Of a DNA stretch of 64,000 bases, positions 22,171 to 31,511 are shown one piece after another. The DNA is taken from assembly GCA_012934845.2 (NCBI GenBank), contig WNNJ02002453.1, positions 62,001 through 126,000 of the forward strand. Direction: 5' to 3'. The notes under the pieces are model-generated. The model was not told where the DNA came from. It saw only the letters and a program-made list of their open reading frames with translations, and did not search any database. Each line of letters starts with the position of its first letter. Position 1 is the first letter of the stretch. The stretch comes from Pomphorhynchus laevis (taxonomy: Eukaryota; Acanthocephala; Palaeacanthocephala; Echinorhynchida; Pomphorhynchidae). Made by a program: the position numbers and the translations under genes.

Positions 22171-22282
22171 TATTAAATTAAAGATGGTATTTAAATTTAC
22201 AATAAACAGAAAATTTGACCTCGCCTTCTTTATTAAATTAAAGATGGTATTTAAATTTACATGAAACAGAAAATTCGTTTCC
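22171..22282 (+). repeat. Two-copy tandem duplication (about 58 bp)
   Basis: CTCGCCTTCTTTATTAAATT and about 40 following bases occur twice in a row (from about 22161 and about 22219). The unit fuses a CTCGCCTTCTT word, which also ends the Penelope copies here, to the resumed repeat R (AAGATGGTATTTAAATTTAC). It marks the junction between LINE-C, repeat R and the first Penelope copy. Confidence 0.6.
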
Positions 22283-23235
22283 AATCCGAATTATTACAAG
22301 AAAGCGAGCAAACAGGAATATTTATTTGATTACAAAAATCCAATATTTCAACGGCACTACGGCACGTCATCTTCAGGGTCTAGAAATAAAACACATTGGT
22401 AAAAGGAATTAGAAAGTACAAAAAAATAAAAAATGTTTATCCATTGTCCATCTCTACTGATGGTAGCAAACACAAATTTCTAGCGACTCAGTTTAAACTA
22501 AGCTTTAATGTGATGTCTGCTTTATTGTTAGGGACTATGCAATGTTTAAATGTCTCAAGATACCTAGCTTTGATAATTTTACGCTTTGTTTTATTAGTTT
22601 CTTTCTTCAGTGGTATAATTAGGTTAATGTCCATTAAGTGGTTATTGACACCTATATGTTGAGAAATGGCACAAGAGGATGTATACTGCCCGTGTAATGC
22701 TCTCTTCATTATATATGAGTGTTCTTTGGCACGGATAGCTAACGGCCTTCCTGTTTGGCCCACATATATTTTCTTATACTGGAGGCATAGAAAATTGTAG
22801 ACAACACCGGTCGATTTAAATTCTGATTTTAGTTTAAACATACTGGATAGCCTAGGTAGTGAACGAATGAAGGGAAATATGTCATCTATACATAGACCGA
22901 GAGTGCCACACATTAAGCAATGTGCCTTCTGGTTGATGAATGGGATCTCGATGAACTATTTCCCTTCAATTGCAGATCGTTGTATTTGATCATTTATGAT
23001 GTGACGAGCATGATGGAATGCGCGATTAATGATATTAGGTGGAAAGTCTGCTTGTTTTAGTAGAAAATAGATATAATGCAATTGATCCCGAAGTAAATGT
23101 TCATTTGAGCAAATACGGTGGGCTCGCAGGAATAGGGATCGGGATTGTGACGTTTTCCATTTTACAGGTGAATGAGATGACCATCTAGTTACAATCTTAG
23201 GAATATCCCTTCTGTGCACTGTTGTACTGAAAATG
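22283..23235 (-). mobile_element. Penelope-like element, 5'-truncated inverted copy
   Basis: It contains the C-terminal third of a Penelope ORF on the minus strand: the end of the RT (residues FLRAHRICSNEHLLRDQ) and the complete GIY-YIG segment at 22913-22488. That segment is identical at the protein level to the one in the plus-strand copy at 24983-25408. It ends on the left with the Penelope terminal sequence (AATCCAATATTTCAACGGCA ... CTTCAGGG at 22338-22378). The truncation point near 23232 shows a short duplication around GTGCACTGTT. With the right-hand copy it forms an inverted repeat with arms near 950 bp. Confidence 0.85.
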
Positions 23236-24361
23236 TGCACTGTTCTACTGATTAGTTTCATAAGCAACCAATCAAATTCGCAATTAGAAACGAAAAAACG
23301 ATCTAAAAGCTATTTATCAAAATCTAAGTGTGTGTTATTCTCATCTGTATGCCGTACTCCCCGTTGTTGATGTTTATAAACTTACCCGCAGATATTTGCA
23401 AGCCAGACTGACTCGACTTGAATATGTCATCCGTACAAATCACCAGTTCAAGATTTGAAAACTTCTAAAACGGCATACTCAATCACTATCAACACTTCCT
23501 AGGCTTTCACCTATTGTTGACTCTGCCAAACCTGTAGTATATAATTGGTCATCATATTCTCTGTGTTTTACCTATAAAATATGATGTTGTTGACATCCAT
23601 GTCGGAGTGGAGAAGATACTTCAGGATCTATCTCATGTTGGTCTTCCCCCTCTAATAATGTTTCCCAGAAGATTATCCAGTATTATGCTAATTACATAAA
23701 TATGTCAACTCGTTCAGTCTATAATATCGACAGATCTGTGGTCAATTCATTAAAAGAACTACGCAACAACGATAATCTAGCTATATGCCGATCGGACAAA
23801 GGAAAAGCAATGGTAGTGCTGGATCACAATGATTACATTAAATTTGATATAGTTCTGGAAGGTGGTCAATTTACCCCTATTTCAATAGATCCTACTAATT
23901 CAATGAAAAGAAAATTTAACAAGTATATGCTTAACTTATACAATGCCGAAAAATACCTCTTTCGGACTATAGACTCATCAGATCTAGTAATGATAAACCT
24001 TCATTCATGTATTTGCTTCCTAAAGTGCATAAATCTGTTCGTTCCGTACGACCAGTCATCGCCTCGTACAACAGCTTTAGTCATAAACTAGCAATATTCA
24101 TTAATAAAAAAACTACAGCTGCACATGGGTATGACTGAAGCATTCATTAAAGACGGATCTGATTTTGCGACTCGAGTTAAGAATCTCAATCACGATTGTC
24201 ACCTAATTTCAGCAGATTTAATATCACTATTTACTAATGTACCCTTGGTTGATGCTATAACACTCATGAGTCATTTACTGACTGATAAGGAACATAACTG
24301 AACACTCGATTTTTCTGAATAGTTTGAACTCATCTCGGTCTGCACTAACAAAAACCATTTT

Positions 24362-24940
24362 GTGTTTAACAAAAATATGTATGTCCAATCTATTGGTGTG
24401 GCAATGGGATCTCCATTAGTACCAGCGTTGGCTGAGATTTATTTACGAAATTGGGAAGGTAACATTTGCCAACGCTTATCTAGCCTAAGATTCTACGTGC
24501 GTTACGTGGATGATGCATTTATGGCATTTGATTCTGATTTACCTCCAGACGATTTTATTATTGAAGTTCTAAATTCTAAAGATAACAATATTAATTGGAG
24601 TATTGAACACCCTGATAACAACTGCATTAGTTTTTTAGACGTAAAATTATTGATAGCTAATCCAATCAGTACAACAGTGCACAGGAAGGATATCCCTAAG
24701 ATTGTAACTAGCTGGTCATCTCATTCACCTGTAAAATGGAAAACGTCACAATCCCGATCCCTATTCCTGCGAGCCCACCGTATTTGCTCAAATGAACATT
24801 TACTTCGGGATCAATTGCATTATATCTATTTTCTACTAAAACAAGCAGACTTTCCACCTAATATCATTAATCGCGCATTCCATCATGCTCGTCACATCAT
24901 AAATGATCAAATACAACGATCTGCAATTGAAGGGAAATAG
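24362..24940 (+). pseudogene. Penelope RT domain (C-terminal part)
   Basis: Shows Penelope RT motifs: GVAMGSPLVPALAEIYL (motif B region), FYVRYVDDAFM with YVDD (about 24502-24513), and CISFLDVKLL (motif D/E). Upstream, in other frames, are SADLISLFTNVPL (motif A region, about 24210-24250) and DKGKAMVVLDHNDY (about 23790). This RT type is related to telomerase RT. The full ORF is interrupted upstream, so the copy is not autonomous as it stands. Confidence 0.8.
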
Positions 24941-24982
24941 TTCATCGAGATCCCATTCATCAACCAGAAGGCACATTGCTTA

Positions 24983-25408
24983 ATGTGTGGCACTCTCGGT
25001 CTATGTATAGATGACATATTTCCCTTCATTCGTTCACTACCTAGGCTATCCAGTATGTTTAAACTAAAATCAGAATTTAAATCGACCGGTGTTGTCTACA
25101 ATTTTCTATGCCTCCAGTATAAGAAAATATATGTGGGCCAAACAGGAAGGCCGTTAGCTATCCGTGCCAAAGAACACTCATATATAATGAAGAGAGCATT
25201 ACACGGGCAGTATACATCCTCTTGTGCCATTTCTCAACATATAGGTGTCAATAACCACTTAATGGACATTAACCTAATTATACCACTGAAGAAAGAAACT
25301 AATAAAACAAAGCGTAAAATTATCAAAGCTAGGTATCTTGAGACATTTAAACATTGCATAGTCCCTAACAATAAAGCAGACATCACATTAAAGCTTAGTT
25401 TAAACTGA
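24983..25408 (+). pseudogene. Penelope GIY-YIG endonuclease domain
   Basis: GVVYNFLCLQYKKIYVGQTG is the GIY-YIG core (the first GIY appears as VVY, YIG as YVG). It is followed by the conserved R in RLA-type spacing (AIRAKEH) and a C-terminal FKHCIVPNNKAD-like tail. A Cys-containing lead LMCGTLGLCIDD precedes it. In Penelope elements this domain nicks the target. It is separated from the RT frame by a stop at the end of the 24362-24940 segment, so the two are out of register in this copy. Confidence 0.8.
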
Positions 25409-25689
25409 GTCGCTAGAAATTTGTGTTTGCTACCATCAGTAGAGATGGACAATGGATAAACATTTTTTATTTTTTTGTACTTTCTAATTCCTTTTACCAA
25501 TGTGTTTTATTTCTAGACCCTGAAGATGACGTGCCGTAGTGCCGTTGAAATATTGGATTTTTGTAATCAAATAAATATTCCCGTTTGCTCGCCTTCTTGT
25601 AATTACAACAACATTTTTGCATGATCATTCATGCATACCATACATTATTAAAAATAATACATTAATGAAATTTTAAGAATTCCAACAAT

Positions 25690-26060
25690 TTGTAACGATA
25701 TTGACTTTCTTCAAAATCATTTTAATAATTTAATAGTTACATATTTTAAACTAATTAACTATAAAAATAAAATCAAACAGAAAAGATCCTACTAAAAGTA
25801 AAATTTATAAACCAACAAAATATAATTTAAAATAAATTTAAACTCGAGAGTGGGAAATTTTTATGGATGGATAATAAATAATATACTTTGTATTAGAATA
25901 AGACACTATGTACGCAAATTTCATCGGGGAAATGCATCATTAATATGTATTTGACCTCGCTGATATGTTGGGCCAAGGAATAAGGGCTGAAACCTGATAA
26001 CATAGCAGTTCCTCCTGATGATCTATAATCCTTATTCTGATACAACGTCTGTTATTTATT
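25690..26060 (-). mobile_element. Family M, copy 3 with flank
   Basis: The core 25873-26060 is in reverse orientation to copies 1 and 2: it starts AATAAATAATATACTTTGT and ends CTGATACAACGTCTGTTAT. The left flank (ATATTGACTTTCTTCAAAATC onward, about 25690-25872) is the same flank that follows copies 1 and 2. The interior GATATGTTGGGCCAAGGAAT corresponds to the palindromic middle. Confidence 0.75.
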
Positions 26061-26221
26061 AACCAATTCATAAAACTTGAATTTTATTTTAAATTTAAAC
26101 TTTATATTTTGACTTTAAAATTTTGTAATCTTTTGTAATCTTATATAAATTTATTAAATTTATTATTTATTAATTATTTATAATTATTTATCAATTATTT
26201 CATTATTTATCATTTAATATT

Positions 26222-26395
26222 AATATTAGAATAAGATACACCAGATAATCAAATTTCATAAGAGGAAATATGCCATTAGAATGCTTTGGCCCCGCTGCTA
26301 TGTTGGGTCGAGGAATAGCGAATGAAATCTGATAACATAGCAGTTCCTTCTGATGATCTATAATCCTTATTCTGATACAACGTCTATTATTTATT
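26222..26395 (-). mobile_element. Family M, copy 4
   Basis: Same orientation as copy 3 and only about 160 bp downstream: TATTAGAATAAGATACACC at the left, TATGTTGGGTCGAGGAAT in the middle and CTGATACAACGTCTATTAT at the right. It lacks the long left flank of copy 3. The outer right flank (GTCAATTCATAAAAATCG) matches copies 1 to 3. Confidence 0.75.
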
Positions 26396-26399
26396 AGTC

Positions 26400-27015
26400 A
26401 ATTCATAAAAATCGAATTTTATTTTAAATTTTAATTTTAAATTTTAACTTAATATAAGTTATATGAAATCTTATATAAAATTATTTATAATTATTAAATT
26501 GTATTATTTAATATTAAATTTTTATTTATCATTATATTTAATTTATAAATTATTTAATATACGCCTACTTAGTTGCCTGATATATAATATTAGGCCACAA
26601 AAGCCAATAGTGAATCCTGGCATCGTACTCGTGGAATGTTTTACTAAATAGCAGCGCGATTAAGCACATATTACAAATATTATAAATATCATATTACTAA
26701 TATTATAAATATTACTGAAACTTACCTTTTGATGGCTACTGCGTCATAAGTTTTGTTTTGGAATATGTTAGTTTATTTTTTTTGAAACACTAAGTTATAA
26801 ATTAGTCTTTATTTTATACATAAGGTCATTTGAGATTGAGAAGAAAACAAATAATAAATGCAATCTACCCGTCATTTTATGGGTATTAACCGCATACCGT
26901 ACTCTTTGAAAGAGTTGACAACAAGTACCCGAAAATCTTATATTAAATACTAAATGTTCCGGTACAAGAGCACAAAGTCATTCTAAAAATAAAAAATTTA
27001 TTAAAACCTAAAAAC
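26400..27015. other. AT-rich stretch, nothing recognised
   Basis: A/T-rich sequence with a chance 62-codon frame (26463-26651) of strongly biased composition (mostly L, I, Y, N, K). No family resemblance, no structured RNA seen. Confidence 0.5.
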
Positions 27016-27303
27016 AAAGAATAGAGAAAATTCGTTTCCAATCCGACTTATTACAAGAAGGCGAGGAAATGGGAATATTTATTTGATTACAAAAATCCAA
27101 TATTTCGACGGCACTACAGTATGTCATCTTCAGGGTTGTAGTTAGAATAGTTTAAAAATATTTTAAGTAAAAAATATTAAAAAATACTTAAGACATTCTT
27201 AAAATATTCTAACTATAACCCTGAAGATGACGTGCCGTGGTGCAGTCGAAATATTGGATTTTTGTAATCAAATAAATATTCCTGTGTTCTCGCCTTCTTG
27301 TAA
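27016..27303. mobile_element. Penelope-end foldback (no coding sequence)
   Basis: Two Penelope terminal units face each other: a minus-oriented one (27016-27135, TCCAATATTTCGACGGCACT) and a plus-oriented one (27218-27303, CCTGAAGATGACGTGCCGTG). They are joined by about 80 bp that is itself inverted (GTTAGAATA ... TATTCTAAC). It looks like a very short version of the inverted pair at 22.3-25.6 kb with all coding sequence gone. Confidence 0.75.
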
Positions 27304-27573
27304 AGTAAAAAAAAACAAGAATATTTGCAAGAATATTAGAACGATAAACTAAATTTTCTTCACAAAATCCAGTTATGACAATAGCAATCGAAAAGTAATA
27401 ACTCGGTTCCCGTCATTTGCTTGTTGTAATATTTCTGTCATTAATATCGCTGCTAATCAGTAGTACATTGCCATAATTAAAGTGTTAGCAGTCAACGAAC
27501 TATTAAAACTTTGAGTATTTCTCTTTTTGGTTACGTAAAAGAAAGAAAAATTGAAAGAAAAAAGAAAGAAAAA

Positions 27574-27600
27574 TTCAAACTAAATTTTATTTAGTTTGAA
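27574..27600. repeat. Palindrome upstream of SOD
   Basis: TTCAAACTAAA and its perfect inverse TTTAGTTTGAA are separated by 5 bases. It lies about 75 bp before the SOD ATG, within the presumed 5' UTR or a leading intron. It may be a hairpin in the leader or chance. Confidence 0.55.
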
Positions 27601-27675
27601 TTCTTTCGCTGTTCACTGTCAAATAAAAAATATCAAAATGCATTACAATACTTTTTATTCTGGTTTACATTATAG

Positions 27676-28137
27676 ATGACGATGAAAGCAACTTGCATAC
27701 TCTCAGGAGAATGCAGCGGTGTAATCAAGTTAGAACAGAATTCTTCATGCACTCCAACAAAATTGACAGGTGAAGTAAAAGGCCTGACACCAGGCAAGCA
27801 TGGGTTTCATGTTCATGAATTTGGCGATCTTTCTGATGGATGCACGTCTGCTGGTGCCCACTATAATCCATTTCAAACGAAGCACGGTGGACCATGTAGT
27901 GAAGAGCGTCATGTCGGTGATTTAGGCAACCTTCTAGCCGATAATAATGGTGTAGCTAAGGTCGACATTACCGATAATATAATTACATTGCATGGAGAAC
28001 TTTCTGTAATTGGTCGATCATTGGTTGTTCATGCGAAGGAAGATGATCTTGGTCTTGGCAATTCTCCGGAGAGTCCAACGACTGGAAATTCTGGAGCCAG
28101 AGTTTGCTGTGGTGTAATCGGCCTATCAAAAAGCTAA
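27676..28137 (+). CDS. SOD1: Cu/Zn superoxide dismutase, cytosolic type (153 aa)
   Basis: Dismutates superoxide to oxygen and hydrogen peroxide. There is no signal peptide and the length is the usual 153 aa. The first signature GFHVHEFGDLS is at 43-53. Copper ligands are H45, H47, H62 and H119; zinc ligands are H62, H70, H79 and D82; the guiding arginine is R142; the structural disulfide is C56-C145. The second signature GNSGARVCCGVI (137-148) fits except for C144 where alanine or another small residue is usual. The loop after DDLGLG reads NSPESPTTGNSG instead of the common GGHELSKTTGNAG. Extra cysteines occur at 13, 25 and 74. The frame is complete with no break and no intron in the coding part. 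The ATG directly follows TTTACATTATAG, a plausible 3' splice site, so a non-coding first exon upstream is likely. Arthropod-like; a functional paralogue rather than the canonical SOD1 is possible. Confidence 0.93.
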   Translation: MTMKATCILSGECSGVIKLEQNSSCTPTKLTGEVKGLTPGKHGFHVHEFGDLSDGCTSAGAHYNPFQTKHGGPCSEERHVGDLGNLLADNNGVAKVDITDNIITLHGELSVIGRSLVVHAKEDDLGLGNSPESPTTGNSGARVCCGVIGLSKS

Positions 28138-28260
28138 TTTATCGTAGAGGTCTTTAGTTCGTGAATAATTATCTACATATCTAGACATGTCATTTGCCTC
28201 GTATTTTTAAATTAAACTACATGTGACGAAATCTTTAATTATAAATTGCTTTACTTTTTA

Positions 28261-28266
28261 AATAAA
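28261..28266 (+). terminator. Poly(A) signal of SOD
   Basis: AATAAA 124 bases after the SOD stop codon, in AT-rich sequence, followed by a TTGTTTAATC stretch. It is the first canonical signal downstream of the gene. Confidence 0.5.
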
Positions 28267-28326
28267 CTTGTTTAATCAGAAATGACTAAATACTAATTAC
28301 CTTCGTAATCACAATCATTTCCTTAT

Positions 28327-28365
28327 CGCTTACCATATTACACATATGGTAAGCGTATGTGTAAT
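28327..28365. repeat. Interleaved palindromes downstream of SOD
   Basis: CGCTTACCATA pairs perfectly with TATGGTAAGCG (28327-28355, 7-base loop). ATTACACATA pairs with TATGTGTAAT (28337-28365, 9-base spacer). A further GCTTACCATATTA follows at 28368. The two hairpins are mutually exclusive, so the sequence could switch between them. Confidence 0.65.
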
Positions 28366-28639
28366 AAGCTTACCATATTAATAGTGTAATAAATACTACA
28401 TAATAATGTATTACTTATTAAAGATTATCAAACATGTGCTTTATATTGAACTGTTTTTAAGACTCAATTGCGTTTATATGTAGATATTCAATGATAGATC
28501 GTACGGCTGCAAGAATGCTTAAAAGAATTAAATTTTCAAACAAGAACTAAAAAAATTTAAAATACCATAAATTCGGATAACTTGTACGTTTTTGACTGAG
28601 TATTTTTGGATTCAAATAAAAATAAAAGTTGTAAGTTCA

Positions 28640-31085
28640 GAAGAAAAAGTTCTAATTGTTCTAATTGTACAAGAGAAACAAAAAACAGAACGATTTAGGA
28701 AGAGATTATAAAATTAATACTAACTTAAAAGAAGTATGGGAAGAGACTATAAAATTATTACTGACAAAAAACGTCCTGGTTGAAAAAATACCTGATAAAA
28801 TACACGACCAATTTGGCCAAAAAGAAACGTGTGCAGTTATAACTCGAAGTCTTTAACTACGAATCAAATCAAGTACATTGTTCCAAACCCGAATGTGATA
28901 TTTGGACATCAGATATTTGGATAACATGTACAAATCATCAACTTTCAGATCTCAAGATGAAAATATTCATAGGCGGATACTGTATGTCGGCTGAGCTGGA
29001 CTCGTTACGTGCCTTGATTCAAAAAATGCAAAACAACCAAACCAGCTCACAATGATTCTTTCAATAAAGATATATCTATAAATAATCTACATTTTCGGAA
29101 TAATTTATGCCATGTCAATACAAAATGACACAGCAATTATAAATAATTAACCGCCGGAAAAAGTTTAGGCCATATCTCGCCAAGACAACATTGCACATCT
29201 CATATAAATCATTCATTTATAAATAATTCAGCTTCACGGAATAATTTATGATGTTTTGCTATAGCAAAATTGCGCAGCATCTATCCATCATTCATACCAA
29301 TATCAACAACTCTCAAAGCAAAATAAAGATACACTCGTTGTAGAGTCGACTGAAACCATATCCTTACAAACACCATCTCAGACTTTAACTCTATCGAATT
29401 ACAATGTTCGAAATATGACCGACATCTGATCCTCTATCTCAACACATTAATTTCAGTGAGCACGCCTGCCCTTCTAGTAATACTTATGTTTTTCATCCTA
29501 ATCTAATTAAGGTTTTAACAAACACTATCAATTCAGATGAAAGTCAGTCAGAGTTAATTCAGTTCAATTTCCTGTTATCCTATAACTTAAGGCGATCAGA
29601 ACGTGGCAGATATCAGTTTGAACGTAAACAATGTATTCTGATAACAAATGCAATTAAATCTTCATCACCAAGCAATCTCTTACGAATGAACATAATATTT
29701 GGTGTGCTAAGAATATCTTTGACAGCATTCTTAGGAATACATACGATCTGAAACCTAGAGTTATCAATCTATACCGCTTAGGTACCAAAATATCGAATGG
29801 TACGCCGAGGATTATTAGTCGTTTTCGCTAATTCAGCAATATGTAGAGCAGTTCTCAAAAACTCTTATTTACAGAAGGGGGCAATTCTTCGTTTGCTTTC
29901 CGATCTGCCCCCTAGGATAGAAGGAAACTTCAAGATGCGAAAATTGAACTACATTATAGACTTGCATCTAGCGAAACTGATTTGACCATTAAAAATTTTC
30001 AGATAGTACTGCGCCTTGTGTTTAGATGATTTACACTCTACCGTCTCACAGCATCACTGGTGGGTATAGATCTTCGTACACTTTGCGCCGCTCCATCGGA
30101 CCAAGTTGCTCGATTAGTGATCACTTGTTTGAATCCTTTAGGCTCGGCTGTTCGCACACCTATCGATCGCATACAGCTCCTAACTATCTGCCTGTAAAAG
30201 TCAAAATACAATACATAAATATACAAAGTCTACCGCATAAAACCGACGAACTGTTTAACTCAGCTGACACCAACAAGGCTGATATTATTACCCTTACCGA
30301 AACTTGGCTTAACCCCTCTATATATGATGCCGAAATCTCATTTAACGGTTTTACCTTAACTCTTGTCGATCGACACAATCGTAGAGGTAGCGGTGTCCTC
30401 ACTTATCTAAGAACTCCCGCATCTGTTCAAGTTACAGTCTTCTGATAAAAACAGATTAAGCAAATTCCTATGGACGCTTATATGCTTTTCCGACACTATA
30501 TTTCTTCGACTCGGCATCTTATATCGCTCTCTTCTTCGCACACCGCTAATACGCAAATAAATCGATTACCATTTCAGGAACTCAACTGACACTAATAAGA
30601 CTGACTGCTGAGCCAGCTTATTTCCGAAACCTCAATAACGTCATCGCCCTCGGCGATTTTAACATAGCCTTTGTTGATTGGGAATCATACTGTTCGCTGT
30701 CAGGTTGCGATGCAGAATCTCTCGCAATTCTGAATTCCATTAATAATTAGAACATCTGTCAGCACATAAACAAATCTACTCGTTTCAGAAGATCCGTTAC
30801 CCCCAGATTATACATAATTTCCATCTACTACTACCCCAATTGGCAAGAGCGATCATTAGGCTATTTTTATTACCCTATCTCAAACAAAACCACAACATAA
30901 AAAAGCTTCTCGAGAAATTAATTTTCTGAAAGCTGACCACAAAGCCATGTCTTATATTCTGCTGAACGCTAACTGACTCAACCATAATGTTTTTGATATT
31001 TAAGCAAGTTGGAATCACTTTCGTGATACTGGTTAAAAGATTCTTTACTTATAACTACATACAAACTTAAACACACAATTATAAT
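28640..31085 (+). mobile_element. LINE-D, 5' part (ORF1 and APE endonuclease)
   Basis: The 5' half of a decayed CR1/jockey-group LINE. An ORF1 N-terminal finger is readable near 28865-28960 (PKPECDIWTSDIWITCTNHQ, the CxxxxCDxWT finger of LINE-C ORF1). An RRM-like part is near 29560-29985. The APE endonuclease begins about 30190 with IQYINIQSLPHKTDELFNSA, TLTETWLNPSIYD and RGSGVLTYLR, with GDFNIAFVDWES near 30650. Many stops and frame changes. No RT follows: LINE-B begins at about 31090, so LINE-D is either interrupted by it or truncated there. Confidence 0.65.
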
Positions 31086-31465
31086 TGTGACAGCTCCACA
31101 ATCACTCGTTGGAGCTGCTATATATCTACGAAGCAAAATTCTTGATAACTAACTACTTACAACTAACGACTTGCAGACTAACGGAGTTTAAACATTCTTG
31201 ATTATAACTAACTAAATGACATCTTATTATGGCAAAGAGAAAGCTAACTAAAAATGTCGGCCAGCAACTCAAGTCCGTCAATAAAACTTACATAGAGAAG
31301 CAAATTGGATGCGACAACAATAACTGCAATGCTTGGACTCACGTTGCCATTTCTTTCACTGGCGAGGACAACCTTTCATGACGGAATTTCCTTTGCTGCT
31401 TCTGTTGTGCTGCACTAGTAGATAAGCTAATGAAGAATGACCCCTCAAACAGTGGAGACGTTCTG

Positions 31466-31511
31466 GAAACTAACCAAACCGTTTGGTTAGTTTGGAAACT
31501 AACCAAACCGT
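31466..31511 (+). repeat. Short tandem duplication in LINE-B ORF1
   Basis: GGAAACTAACCAAACCGTTTG occurs twice in 46 bp (offset 28), with AACCAAACCGTTTGGTT palindromic. It shifts the ORF1 reading frame so that the later ORF1 part is read from the ATG-less frame that joins LINE-A. Confidence 0.6.

Larger units (their letters stand above)
23300..25615 (+). mobile_element. Penelope-like element, longer copy (RT + GIY-YIG)
   Basis: A Penelope-type retroelement on the plus strand. From about 23370 the translation in pieces matches Penelope N-terminal and RT sequence, with several frame changes before 24360. The downstream half is clean: RT 24362-24940 and GIY-YIG 24983-25408. The end, CCCTGAAGATGACGTGCCG ... 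GAAATATTGGATTTTTG and on to CTCGCCTTCTTGTAA, is the same terminal unit found inverted at 22290-22380 and at 27016-27303. The 5' limit is uncertain. Confidence 0.85.

Noticed and set aside
22396-22662. 88-codon ORF identical at 22396-22662 and 25234-25500
   Set aside because: It is antisense to the Penelope GIY-YIG region in both arms, so its duplication only reflects the inverted repeat.
24983-25408. Free-standing GIY-YIG homing endonuclease gene
   Set aside because: The segment follows a Penelope RT in the proper order and spacing in two copies; it is the element's own endonuclease domain.
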